NCBI RefSeq assembly: GCF_900009265.2
Contig: NZ_LR735021.1
Span: 250,136 to 314,135 of the forward strand
Direction of reading: 5' to 3'
Length of the DNA: 64,000 bases
Source of the DNA: Planktothrix paucivesiculata PCC 9631
GTDB taxonomy: Bacteria > Cyanobacteriota > Cyanobacteriia > Cyanobacteriales > Microcoleaceae
The notes beneath the pieces were generated by a model. The model was not told the DNA's origin. It saw only the letters and a list, made by a program, of their open reading frames with translations, and ran no database searches. The number at the start of each line of letters is the position of its first letter. The stretch's first letter is position 1. The position numbers were made by a program, and so were the translations under genes. Positions 47,963 through 56,191 of this stretch are shown one piece after another.

Positions 47963-48241
47963 TATTCCTCCAAACTTAACAAGTGTAAATATTGACTATC
48001 TAAAAATCAACAGTTGATCTTACCAGGCGATCGCACCTTCATTTTAAGATTTTTCACAAAACGCAATACAACGACCGGGGTATCCAACCCAGGAATAAGC
48101 CCTGATCGGGTTTTCTATTCCCTAGGATAGAGGAGGGAGTGGCTGATCTTGAGATAGGTAGACCAATCTGAGGACAGAACGCGATAATCGTGGTAAAGTC
48201 ATGCTCATCAAACCCATTTTAATAAATTCCAAATCACTTGA

Positions 48242-49459
48242 ATGCACATTGCTTGGCTTGGAAAAAAATCACCCTTTTGCGGTAACGTTACTTATTCTCG
48301 GGAAATCACTAACGCCCTGTTAGACCGGGGCCATCGAGTCAGCTTTCTGCACTTTGCCCATGAAGGAACGAACGACCGCAACCCAGAATGGCAACTGGAA
48401 AACGGCAACTGGAAAATCTCTACTGAGGACAAAAATGGGAAGGTGACACCTTTTCCCATGACTCAGGAGGTGTCTTTACCCTGTCTGTATAAGTCTCAAG
48501 TCTATACAATTCCCACCCTCAGTTCTAGCAAAGTCTTAACAAAGTCCCTAGAACGGTTGAAACCCGATGTGGTTCATGCGTCCCTGACCCTTTCACCGTT
48601 AGATTTTGTCTTACCTGAAATTTGTGCGGAACTGAATATCCCCCTGGTGGCGACCTTTCATACGCCCTTTGACCATAAATTACGGAATTTTCAATCGGGG
48701 ACACAACATTTAACCTATCAAATCTACGCGCCTTTTTTGGCGAACTATGACCGTGTGATTGTGTTTTCCCAGGTTCAACGGGAGATGTTAAACCGTCTGG
48801 GAGTCCAAAAACATAGGGTAGCGGTGATTCCCAACGGAGTAGATGGGTCGAAATATTCTCCCGGGCCATCGAACTTTAAGGAAGAATTAGGGGCGGAACG
48901 GGTTTTTGTCTATCAAGGCCGTTTGGCTACGGAAAAGAATGTTGAGTCACTGCTCAAAGCCTGGAAGAAGTGCAATATGGGGCCAGGATGTGTCTTAGTC
49001 ATTGTTGGTGATGGGCCATTAGAAGCCTCTCTCCAGGCATCCTATGGGTCAGAAGACGGAATTATCTGGTTTGGGTTCATCGGGGATGAAGACCGACGGA
49101 TTGAAATTCTGCGGGGGGCTGATGTCTTTGTTTTACCGTCGAGGGTGGAAGGCTTATCGATCTCTTTATTAGAGGCGATGTCCTGTGGTACCGCTTGTGT
49201 GGCGACGGACGCGGGGGCGGATGGGGAGGTTATGGAAGGCGGCGCCGGAATTATTATGAAAACTGAGGGCGTTACTTCCCAACTGCGAACCCTATTACCT
49301 TTATTACGAGATCATCCTGAAATGATCCCCCTAGTGGGTCAAAAAGCCCGTCAACGGGTTTTAGAACGCTATACCCTGGATCAAAATATTACCCAATTGG
49401 AACATCTCTATCAAGATTTATTACAAGAACAGCGTTTGCCATTAAGCCACGTTGTTTAG
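48242..49459 (+). CDS. GT4 glycosyltransferase, possibly digalactosyldiacylglycerol synthase
   Basis: 405 residues, GT-B fold. N-terminal HIAWLGKKSPFCGNVTYSREITNALLDRGH, hinge VAVIPNGVDGSKYSPG, C-terminal nucleotide-sugar site YQGRLATEKNVESLLKAW, GFIGDEDRRIEILRGADVFVLPSRVEGLSISLLEAMSCGT with the EX7E pair. The N-terminus resembles what I recall of cyanobacterial DgdA (digalactolipid synthase), but that is memory-based and unverified; a general lipid or polysaccharide galactosyl/glucosyltransferase is the safe call. Confidence 0.85.
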   Translation: MHIAWLGKKSPFCGNVTYSREITNALLDRGHRVSFLHFAHEGTNDRNPEWQLENGNWKISTEDKNGKVTPFPMTQEVSLPCLYKSQVYTIPTLSSSKVLTKSLERLKPDVVHASLTLSPLDFVLPEICAELNIPLVATFHTPFDHKLRNFQSGTQHLTYQIYAPFLANYDRVIVFSQVQREMLNRLGVQKHRVAVIPNGVDGSKYSPGPSNFKEELGAERVFVYQGRLATEKNVESLLKAWKKCNMGPGCVLVIVGDGPLEASLQASYGSEDGIIWFGFIGDEDRRIEILRGADVFVLPSRVEGLSISLLEAMSCGTACVATDAGADGEVMEGGAGIIMKTEGVTSQLRTLLPLLRDHPEMIPLVGQKARQRVLERYTLDQNITQLEHLYQDLLQEQRLPLSHVV

Positions 49460-49519
49460 TCAGTTGTAGGGGCTGGGTTCCCCCACCCCTGCTCAGTTAT
49501 CAGTGTAAGAGTTAAGAAA
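49460..49519. repeat. GTAGGGGC-type repeat fragment
   Basis: CAGTTGTAGGGGCTGGGTT at 49461-49479 matches the core of the dispersed GTAGGGGC family (other copies near 38-52 on the other strand, 55365-55406 and 63965-63992). It begins just after the glycosyltransferase stop. Confidence 0.5.
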
Positions 49520-49630
49520 GATTATGTTACGCAATATGCGATCGCTCACAATCAAAAACTAATCGCCACCTTTGATGCTTTATCTCTAGGAATTTGCATG
49601 GGTGTAACCAAACAACAGCAGTTTGAGTAA
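49520..49630 (+). pseudogene. PIN-domain-like gene remnant
   Basis: An open stretch of 36 codons without a proper start encodes DYVTQYAIAHNQKLIATFDA followed by LSLGICMGV. The A..AHNQKLIATFDA pattern resembles the third acidic motif region of VapC-type PIN toxins. Further on (from 49741) another short open stretch reads FEGRILKEKASDEQMMREQ, perhaps debris of a different gene. The gap up to 49872 otherwise shows nothing. Confidence 0.35.
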
Positions 49631-49872
49631 GTTTTCTTGGTAAACAAAGAAAAAACGTTAACATTGATGCTGATAAATAACAATCTAACTCAGTTATTAG
49701 TGAATCTTTAGTGTTTTTTTAATAAGAGCAGATAACGGTGGTATTTGAGGGAAGAATTCTCAAAGAGAAAGCCAGCGATGAACAGATGATGCGTGAGCAA
49801 CTTGCAAAGGCATCCTGGGTGATAATTAGGGTAACGCTTCAGCCAAGATAGAAGCTACATATTGATAAAACT

Positions 49873-52800
49873 ATGACGCGCGAAGATTTGCTACTACTCA
49901 TTGATCAGGCATTAGATGAGGGATGGAAAAAGCTAGACCTATCAGGTAAGGAACTAACCGAACTGCCTCCAGAGATTGGCAAGTTAACGCAACTCGAAAC
50001 TTTTAACCTCTCAAGTAACGAACTGAAGCAGATACCGGAATCGATTACTCAATTAGTTAATTTGACTGCGCTTGACCTCGAAGACAATCAACTGAGGGAG
50101 ATCCCTGAATCAATTAGTCAATTAGTCAATCTGACTAAGCTTGACCTTACAGACAATCAACTGAGGGATCTCCCCGAATCGATTACTCAATTAGTTAATC
50201 TAACCGACCTTTACCTCTGGGGGAACCAACTCGTAAAGCTACCTGAATCGATTAGTCAGTTAGTCAATCTGACCAAGCTTAACCTTGCATTCAATCAACT
50301 GAGGGAGATCCCCGAATCAATTACTCAATTAGTTAATCTAACCGACCTTTACCTCTCAAGGAACCAACTGGGAGAGATCCCTGAATCGATTACTCAATTA
50401 GTTAATCTAACTAAACTTAACCTTACATTCAATCAACTGAGGGAGATCCCTGAATCGATTACTCAATTAGTTAATCTAACTAAACTTAACCTCTGGGGGA
50501 ACCAACTGAGGGAAATCCCCGAATCGATTACTCAATTAGTCAATCTGACTGACCTTTACCTGGGAGGCAACCAACTGAGGGAGATACCCGAATCGATTAG
50601 TCAATTAGTTAATCTGACTGAGCTTGATCTCTCAAGCAACCAACTGAGGGAGATACCCGAATCGATTAGTCAATTAGTTAATCTGACTAAGCTTGACCTC
50701 TCAAGTAACCAACTGACAGAGATACCCGAATCGATCACTCAATTAGTCAATCTGACTAAGCTTGACCTCTCAAGTAACCAACTGACAGAGATACCCGAAT
50801 CGATTACTCAATTAGTCAATCTAACTAAGCTTTACCTCGGAGGCAATCAACTGACGGAGATACCCGAATCGATTACTCAATTAGTCAATCTGACTGACCT
50901 TTACCTCGGAGGCAATCAACTGACGGAGGTTCCAGAGTGGCTTGAAGAGTTAGCCAATCTTGAAAAATTAGATCTACGCCAAAATCCATTGCCTATTTCT
51001 CCAGAAATTTTAGGCCCCCCAGAGATTTATCAATATCCTGGTTCTATCGAAAAAATCTTTAACTATTGTCGCCAACTTCGGAACGGTGAAGTTCGTCCTT
51101 TGAATGAGGCTAAGTTGCTATTGGTCGGTCAAGGTAGCGTTGGTAAAACCTCTTTAATTAATTGTCTGATTCATGACAAATTCAACCCGAACGAGTCTCA
51201 AACCGATGGTCTAAATGTTACCACTTGGTCTGTTCATGTCAACAGCAAAGACGTACGCCTTAACGTTTGGGATTTTGGAGGACAAGAGATCTACCACGCC
51301 ACTCACCAGTTCTTTCTCACCAAACGCAGTGTATATGTTTTGGTCTGTAACTGTCGTACCAGTGAAGAAGAAAACCGCATCGAATACTGGCTTAAATTGA
51401 TTGAAAGCTTTGGCGGTCAATCACCTGTTATTATTGTTGGTAATAAAAAAGACGAACAGCCCCTCGATATTAACCGTAAAGCATTACGGGAAAAATACCC
51501 CAATATCAAAGCAATTATTGAAACGTCTTGCCAAACTAACGAAGGCATTGATGAACTTTGTCAGGCTATTACCCTAGAAGTTGGACAACTCAAAGAAGTC
51601 TATGATCTCCTTCCCCTTTCCTGGTTTGAGGTTAAAGAACACCTGGAAAATATGAATGAGGATTTCATTAGCTATAGCAAATATGCCTGTATTTGTGATA
51701 ACAAAAATATTTCTGAAGAAAATAACCAAGATCAATTGATCGATTTGCTGCATCGGCTTGGCTTGGTACTTTGCTTTCGTAACCACCCCATTCTTCAGTC
51801 TACCAATGTCCTTAACCCGGATTGGGTTACTGAGGGGATCTATGCTTTGCTGAGTGATGAAACCCTGAAAACTAAAACTAAAGGAATCCTTACCTTCGAC
51901 GACCTTAGCCGGATTCTTGACCCGCAACGCTATCCTGCAAAGCTACACTACTACCTAACGGAGCTAATAAAAGAATTTCAACTTTGTTTTCAGCTTCCCG
52001 ACTGTCCCGTACCCAAATTTCTGATCCCTGGACTCTTACCCAAAGATGAACCGGAAAATACGGATCTTGAAGATAACACTTTAGAATTTCAATATCACTA
52101 TCGGGTTTTGCCCGAAAGCATCATGTCTCGCTTCATTGTTCTTACCCACGAAAAAATTCACAACCAAATTTACTGGCGCAGTGGGGTTATGCTCGCATAC
52201 ACCGAAAACCAAGAAACCTACAATGTTGCTCGCATCAAAGCCGATCTTGAAGATAAGAAAATTTTTATCTCGATTGACGGTCGTGAAACCACGCGGCGCT
52301 CATTTTTGTTGATGATTCGTGATGTATTCAACAGAATTCACAGCAGTTTCACGAACCCTGAAGTCAGTGAATGGGTTCCTGTTCCTGGCTATCCCGACCA
52401 TCCACCCCTCGACTATCAAGAACTCCTTGGCTTGGAAGCAATGGGAGAAATAGAATATCCGATTGGTAAACTACGCACCAGAGTTAATTTGCGTCAACTT
52501 TTAGATGGTTATGAACCCATCGAAGTACGACAAAAACGCTACATGAACAATGCTAAGATGAACTCAGGAGAGAGCGAAGAATTCTCTAAGCCGATCCAGA
52601 TTTTTAACCACATCCATAACAATAATCACCAAGGAAATTATAAACCTATGACTGGGATTACAAACAATAATCAAGGCGCGAATATTGGTAACTTAGTTAA
52701 TGAAGCGAAAGACAATGCTCAAGTGACAGCATCTATCGGTAGTCAAACCAGTGGCGTTAGCACTGCCGAACTGTTACAACTCATCGCCACTATGCGCCAA

Positions 52801-53049
52801 ACAGCCACGCAATTTCCTCAAGATATTCAAGAGGATATTATTATTGAGATTGATGATGTAGAAGAAGAACTTAAAAAACCTGAAAATAAACGCAACTTAA
52901 CTCGTTTGCAAAAGCGGTTGCTGGCTTTAGCAATGGTGGGTTCAATGATGGCGACTCCCATTGCAGGGATTACTGATTTTACGAATAATGCCTTAGATTT
53001 AGCCAATAAAATGGGCATTGAGCTTCAGCTTCCTTCGGCTCCCAAATAG
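49873..53049 (+). CDS. LRR-Roc-COR protein (Roco family) with extra C-terminal domain
   Basis: 1058 residues. Residues 18-380: sixteen 23-residue leucine-rich repeats, LxLxxNQLxEIPESITQLVNLTK type; repeats 2-14 are almost identical, also in DNA. Residues about 411-575: Roc GTPase with P-loop G419-T426 (GQGSVGKT), DFGGQE (467-472) and NKKD (524-527). Residues about 580-890: COR dimerisation domain (LPLSWFEVKEHLE, VLNPDWVTEGIYALL). After a basic/N-rich linker (HNNNHQGN) comes a 110-residue tail with a hydrophobic segment (LLALAMVGSMMATPIAGI). No kinase. Bacterial Roco proteins are GTP-cycling dimers of unknown output; the tail may be the effector. Confidence 0.92.
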   Translation: MTREDLLLLIDQALDEGWKKLDLSGKELTELPPEIGKLTQLETFNLSSNELKQIPESITQLVNLTALDLEDNQLREIPESISQLVNLTKLDLTDNQLRDLPESITQLVNLTDLYLWGNQLVKLPESISQLVNLTKLNLAFNQLREIPESITQLVNLTDLYLSRNQLGEIPESITQLVNLTKLNLTFNQLREIPESITQLVNLTKLNLWGNQLREIPESITQLVNLTDLYLGGNQLREIPESISQLVNLTELDLSSNQLREIPESISQLVNLTKLDLSSNQLTEIPESITQLVNLTKLDLSSNQLTEIPESITQLVNLTKLYLGGNQLTEIPESITQLVNLTDLYLGGNQLTEVPEWLEELANLEKLDLRQNPLPISPEILGPPEIYQYPGSIEKIFNYCRQLRNGEVRPLNEAKLLLVGQGSVGKTSLINCLIHDKFNPNESQTDGLNVTTWSVHVNSKDVRLNVWDFGGQEIYHATHQFFLTKRSVYVLVCNCRTSEEENRIEYWLKLIESFGGQSPVIIVGNKKDEQPLDINRKALREKYPNIKAIIETSCQTNEGIDELCQAITLEVGQLKEVYDLLPLSWFEVKEHLENMNEDFISYSKYACICDNKNISEENNQDQLIDLLHRLGLVLCFRNHPILQSTNVLNPDWVTEGIYALLSDETLKTKTKGILTFDDLSRILDPQRYPAKLHYYLTELIKEFQLCFQLPDCPVPKFLIPGLLPKDEPENTDLEDNTLEFQYHYRVLPESIMSRFIVLTHEKIHNQIYWRSGVMLAYTENQETYNVARIKADLEDKKIFISIDGRETTRRSFLLMIRDVFNRIHSSFTNPEVSEWVPVPGYPDHPPLDYQELLGLEAMGEIEYPIGKLRTRVNLRQLLDGYEPIEVRQKRYMNNAKMNSGESEEFSKPIQIFNHIHNNNHQGNYKPMTGITNNNQGANIGNLVNEAKDNAQVTASIGSQTSGVSTAELLQLIATMRQTATQFPQDIQEDIIIEIDDVEEELKKPENKRNLTRLQKRLLALAMVGSMMATPIAGITDFTNNALDLANKMGIELQLPSAPK

Positions 53050-53163
53050 GTAGAGAACCGACTTTTCTACTAGCCTTATTAATTTTTTGTTCTAGTTGCG
53101 ATCGCCCACCGTCAACTTCTCAAACCCAATGTTATTATTTTCTTATAAAATTATTAATAAACT

Positions 53164-53277
53164 ATGCTAGAAATTTCTAAGATGGTAAGCATCCCAGAGC
53201 ATGAAATTGAAATGAGTACAGTTCGTTATCAGGGTGCAGGGGGGCAAAATGTTAATAAGGTTGCCAGTGCAATTTAG
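53164..53277 (+). pseudogene. arfB: Truncated arfB (YaeJ/ICT1-type) remnant
   Basis: 37 codons: LEISKMVSIPEHEIEMS, then VRYQGAGGQNVNKVASAI and an in-frame TAG. The GGQ motif and the following NK match ArfB, which hydrolyses peptidyl-tRNA on stalled ribosomes. The remaining 90 or so residues are missing; the DNA that follows shows no continuation. It lies in the otherwise gene-free 53050-53353 interval. Confidence 0.8.
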
Positions 53278-53353
53278 GAAAAGCTCATAGGTAACAAATA
53301 GCTATAATTAAGCTACAAGTTTTAGTATAAACTTCCTTCAATCTATTGAGTTA

Positions 53354-54436
53354 ATGACTTTACCTAACCAACCCCCCTACAACACCTTAAAACCCAAGGC
53401 AACGAGTACAGTCGGTCGTGGAAAAGTCGTTAAGCTAGATGCAAGTCCAAGCTTTTCTCAATGGAATGATGAATTTGTTACGTTGTGTTTAGGTGATAGC
53501 CTAGAACATTATGAACAATGGGAACAACCGACTGTAATTGTTTCAGATGGGGCTTATGGTGTTCTAGGATTTGAAGGAGATACATCAGATCATCTTGATT
53601 TACCTCAGTGGTATGAACCCCATATTCAAGCTTGGTCAAAAGCAGCGATGCCTTGTACGACGCTTTGGTTTTGGAATTCAGAAATAGGTTGGGCTGTTGT
53701 TCATCCCATTCTGGAAAAATGCGGTTGGCGTTATGTGAATTGCAATATTTGGAATAAAGGGAGAGGTCATATTGCAGGTAATGTTAATACCGAAAAAATT
53801 CGTAGGTTTCCAGTTGTTACAGAAGTTTGTGTTCAATATGTTAGAGAAGTAACAATTAACGATTTGCCGTTGAAAACATGGTTGCTGAAAGAATGGAAAC
53901 GTTCAGGACTACCCCTCAAACGAGCAAATGATGCTTGCGGTGTCGCAGATGCAGCAACCAGAAAATATTTTGATCAAGGACATTTATGGTATTTTCCCCC
54001 GCCAGAAATGTTTGAACGTCTAGTTAATTATGCCAATGAAAAGGGTAATTCAGAAGGTAAACCCTATTTTTCTTTAGATAATCAACGCGCTTTGACGAAA
54101 CAAGAATGGAGCAAAATGCGCTCAAAATTTCAATGTCCTCATGGGTTTACAAATGTTTGGGAGCGTTCGGCTTTACGAGGAAATGAACGAATTAAAACCA
54201 AATCGGGTAAGGCGTTACATCTTAATCAAAAACCCCTTGATCTCATGAGTCTAATTATTCAATCTTCCAGTGATGAAAATGATATTATCTGGGAACCGTT
54301 TGGAGGTTTGTTTAGTGCTTCTTTGGCAGCACGTCAGTTAAAGCGAAAAGCCTATTCCTGTGAAATTGACCCAGACTATTTTTACTGGGGTACAGAGAGA
54401 TTTAATCCAGAATTTTATCAATACTCTCTTCTTTAA
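53354..54436 (+). CDS. Type II DNA methyltransferase
   Basis: 360 residues. C-terminal AdoMet/target part: HLNQKPLDLMSLIIQSSSDENDIIWEPFGGLFSASLAARQLKRKAYSCEIDPDYF (motifs X-I-II), as in beta-class amino-methyltransferases. The catalytic motif IV position, after TVIV, reads SDGAYGVLGF, instead of the canonical (D/N/S)PP(Y/F). Such a motif occurs in some restriction-associated methylases, so activity is likely but unproven. The gene runs into the endonuclease gene tail to tail with a 35-bp overlap. Confidence 0.85.
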   Translation: MTLPNQPPYNTLKPKATSTVGRGKVVKLDASPSFSQWNDEFVTLCLGDSLEHYEQWEQPTVIVSDGAYGVLGFEGDTSDHLDLPQWYEPHIQAWSKAAMPCTTLWFWNSEIGWAVVHPILEKCGWRYVNCNIWNKGRGHIAGNVNTEKIRRFPVVTEVCVQYVREVTINDLPLKTWLLKEWKRSGLPLKRANDACGVADAATRKYFDQGHLWYFPPPEMFERLVNYANEKGNSEGKPYFSLDNQRALTKQEWSKMRSKFQCPHGFTNVWERSALRGNERIKTKSGKALHLNQKPLDLMSLIIQSSSDENDIIWEPFGGLFSASLAARQLKRKAYSCEIDPDYFYWGTERFNPEFYQYSLL

Positions 54437-55319
54437 TATCCAAATAAGTTTGTAAAGCTTGCTTAATTCTTTCCTCTTTACGGCTGGATAAAAGTCTATT
54501 CCATTGCCCGATCTTCATACCACACATTTCAATGTTAAAGACACGCTGTTTAAATTGCTCAATACCTGGATGTTCAATTCTATCCATCTTGGCAAAATTT
54601 GTATCGAGTCTGTATTTGTAGCGGGTGAGTAATTCGCGTAACTGTAATTGATATTCTCTGGTTGGTTTGTAAATTCTTCCTTCACTGCCCCATAATTCTA
54701 CGATTGTTTGTGCTTCTAAAAGCTCCTGAGTAGAACCTTGAAATTTATAGCCATTGGTGTTGGTTTGTTGTAAATTTGCTGTTCTCTGAGTCGTATCCTC
54801 TGGCTCTAAAACCAGATAATCCGGTGGGTTATGATAATGATTATCCCTAGCAGCAGCTACAGACAAACCGGAAACAACACAGACATCAATAATTCGAGGC
54901 TTACCATAAATAATATTTTCCGGTAGCCATGCCAATATTGCAACATAAGTCTGGTCAAATTGGAAGTGATTTTGACTATCTTTGAAACGTGCTGTTATTT
55001 CCGTTGCGAGGGGAAACCAGGCTTTAATTTCTAAACCTGGTATGGGTTGAACGTTTCCAACAAAAATAGTATCGGGAAAGCCAGGGTCTTGCCGTTGCCA
55101 CTTGCCAAACTCGGAAAAATCATCTTGTTTATTCAGAAACTCAACTGTATTAAATTCAATCAAATTTCCTAGGAGTGGCGAAAGCTTTGAGATAACTTTA
55201 GATAGATTAACTGCGGCATCTACAGAAATCGGTTTGGAAATATCCAACAGATCAAAAATATGTCCAGACAAGCCATCTAAATAATGAGATGCTAATCTGA
55301 TTACCTCCTGTGTATTCAT
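54402..55319 (-). CDS. Putative type II restriction endonuclease
   Basis: 305 aa from the ATG at 55319. Contains a PD-(D/E)XK-like core: PGFPDTIFVGNVQPIPGLEIKAWFPLATE, with D in PDT and E-I-K as the metal/lysine pair; then HFQFDQTYVAILAWLPENIIYGKPRIIDVCVV. Overlap and convergence with the methyltransferase gene make it the cognate endonuclease. Target site unknown. Confidence 0.78.
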   Translation of the reverse strand: MNTQEVIRLASHYLDGLSGHIFDLLDISKPISVDAAVNLSKVISKLSPLLGNLIEFNTVEFLNKQDDFSEFGKWQRQDPGFPDTIFVGNVQPIPGLEIKAWFPLATEITARFKDSQNHFQFDQTYVAILAWLPENIIYGKPRIIDVCVVSGLSVAAARDNHYHNPPDYLVLEPEDTTQRTANLQQTNTNGYKFQGSTQELLEAQTIVELWGSEGRIYKPTREYQLQLRELLTRYKYRLDTNFAKMDRIEHPGIEQFKQRVFNIEMCGMKIGQWNRLLSSRKEERIKQALQTYLDIKEESIDKILD

Positions 55320-55364
55320 CTTTAGCAATAAAAGATTGTGGTTTATTGAGAGGGGTTGTCTAAG

Positions 55365-55406
55365 TCATCAGTAGGGGCAAAGTAACCCCGCCCCTACAAC
55401 TGATGA
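55365..55406. repeat. GTAGGGGC palindromic repeat inside a gene end
   Basis: An imperfect inverted repeat with arms TCATCAGTAGGGGC and GCCCCTACAACTGATGA. It supplies the last dozen codons and the stop of the phosphatase gene read on the minus strand. Confidence 0.75.
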
Positions 55407-55964
55407 GTGTTTCCAGGCTTGGGCAAATTGGAAGACATATTCTTCTTGTTCGGTGGTTTCAACACAATATTCACGGGTATGGCGGACAATCGCGATCGCA
55501 TTTTCTGGACTATAACCCAGGGTGACTAAGCAACAAGAAACAATCGTTCCCGTGCGTCCAAATCCCCCCATACAGTGAACAACAACAGTTTTACCTGCTT
55601 TGGCTCGGTCAAGAATTTGAGGAACTAGGTTAATCACTCCTGGCATTGAGGTGGGAACTTTCATATCGGGAATGGGAAACCAGAGGGTTTCCATCCCCCT
55701 AGCTTGGGCTTCGGGAAATAAGGTGGGAATTTGGACTTTATGGAATTCGTGGGGTTCAATTAGGGATACCAAAACATCGGTGTGATAGAAATAGCGCAGG
55801 CGGTCTAGGTCATGATATAAACTACGATCCCAGAGAAGGTGCATCCCTTGATGGGATTTTCCCGGGGCGTAGGTCATGCCAATTTTTCCGGTGTAGGGGA
55901 TGACATCGGGGGTGAGAAAATCAACGTTAATCGGGAAGTTACTGGATGTTCTGGGGTAGTTCAT
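55368..55964 (-). CDS. Tyrosine/dual-specificity phosphatase (CDKN3-like)
   Basis: 198 aa from the ATG at 55964 (a TTG at 55991 would add nine). The catalytic loop is VVVHCMGGFGRTGT (CX5R), with the upstream general-acid loop FPIPDMKVPTSM and a GMTYAPGK start motif. It fits the cyclin-dependent kinase inhibitor 3-type phosphatases found in cyanobacteria. The C-terminus SSVVGAGLLCPY is encoded by the repeat at 55365-55406 and is probably not native. Substrate unknown. Confidence 0.88.
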   Translation of the reverse strand: MNYPRTSSNFPINVDFLTPDVIPYTGKIGMTYAPGKSHQGMHLLWDRSLYHDLDRLRYFYHTDVLVSLIEPHEFHKVQIPTLFPEAQARGMETLWFPIPDMKVPTSMPGVINLVPQILDRAKAGKTVVVHCMGGFGRTGTIVSCCLVTLGYSPENAIAIVRHTREYCVETTEQEEYVFQFAQAWKHSSVVGAGLLCPY

Positions 55965-55999
55965 AGTCAAGCGAATGGGTTTTGATGTCAACCTGCTTT

Positions 56000-56032
56000 A
56001 CAAATTGTAATCAAAACCTTAGCTTTGGTCTA
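56000..56032. repeat. 33-bp direct repeat, left copy
   Basis: Matches 57319-57351 at 30 of 33 positions (starts ACAAATTGTAATCAAAA, then TTAGCTTTGGT). The right copy overlaps the stop and last codons of the nuclease gene; read on the minus strand the left copy also encodes DQS-stop, so it looks like a duplicated 3' end of that gene. The pair brackets the alcohol dehydrogenase. Confidence 0.85.
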
Positions 56033-56046
56033 TAGCGCTACGCACT

Positions 56047-56074
56047 AGGCAACAGGCAACAGGCAACAGGCAAC
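56047..56074. repeat. Heptad tandem array AGGCAAC, 4 units
   Basis: Four perfect 7-bp units preceded by GCGCTACGCACTAGG. The same lead-in (GTGCTACGCACTAGG) precedes the array at 63329. Confidence 0.88.
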
Positions 56075-56096
56075 AGTAAGTCTCTACTAAATCCAC

Positions 56097-56116
56097 AGAC
56101 GCGCCATGGCACGTCT
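56097..56116. repeat. GAGACG palindromic repeat, copy 3
   Basis: A variant of the 10279 and 32700 copies with arms AGACGCGCC/GGCACGTCT around an AT centre, inside the repeat cluster between the phosphatase and the dehydrogenase. Confidence 0.75.
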
Positions 56117-56129
56117 CTACTAAATCCTC

Positions 56130-56178
56130 ATTACCTATTACCTATTACCTATTACCTATTACCTATTACCTATTACCT
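56130..56178. repeat. Heptad tandem array ATTACCT, 7 units
   Basis: Seven perfect units ending 13 bp before the dehydrogenase stop codon (its gene is on the minus strand). Related to the ATTACCC array at 18178. Confidence 0.92.
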
Positions 56179-56191
56179 ATTCCCTGTTCCC

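Noticed and set aside
49741..49830. Short stretch reading FEGRILKEKASDEQMMREQ as a possible DUF421-type remnant
   Set aside because: Too short and the match is only an impression; noted under the remnant at 49520 but not called as a gene.
49996..50961. Regular 69-bp direct repeats that could be mistaken for a CRISPR or satellite array
   Set aside because: They are continuous in one reading frame and encode leucine-rich repeats with no spacers.
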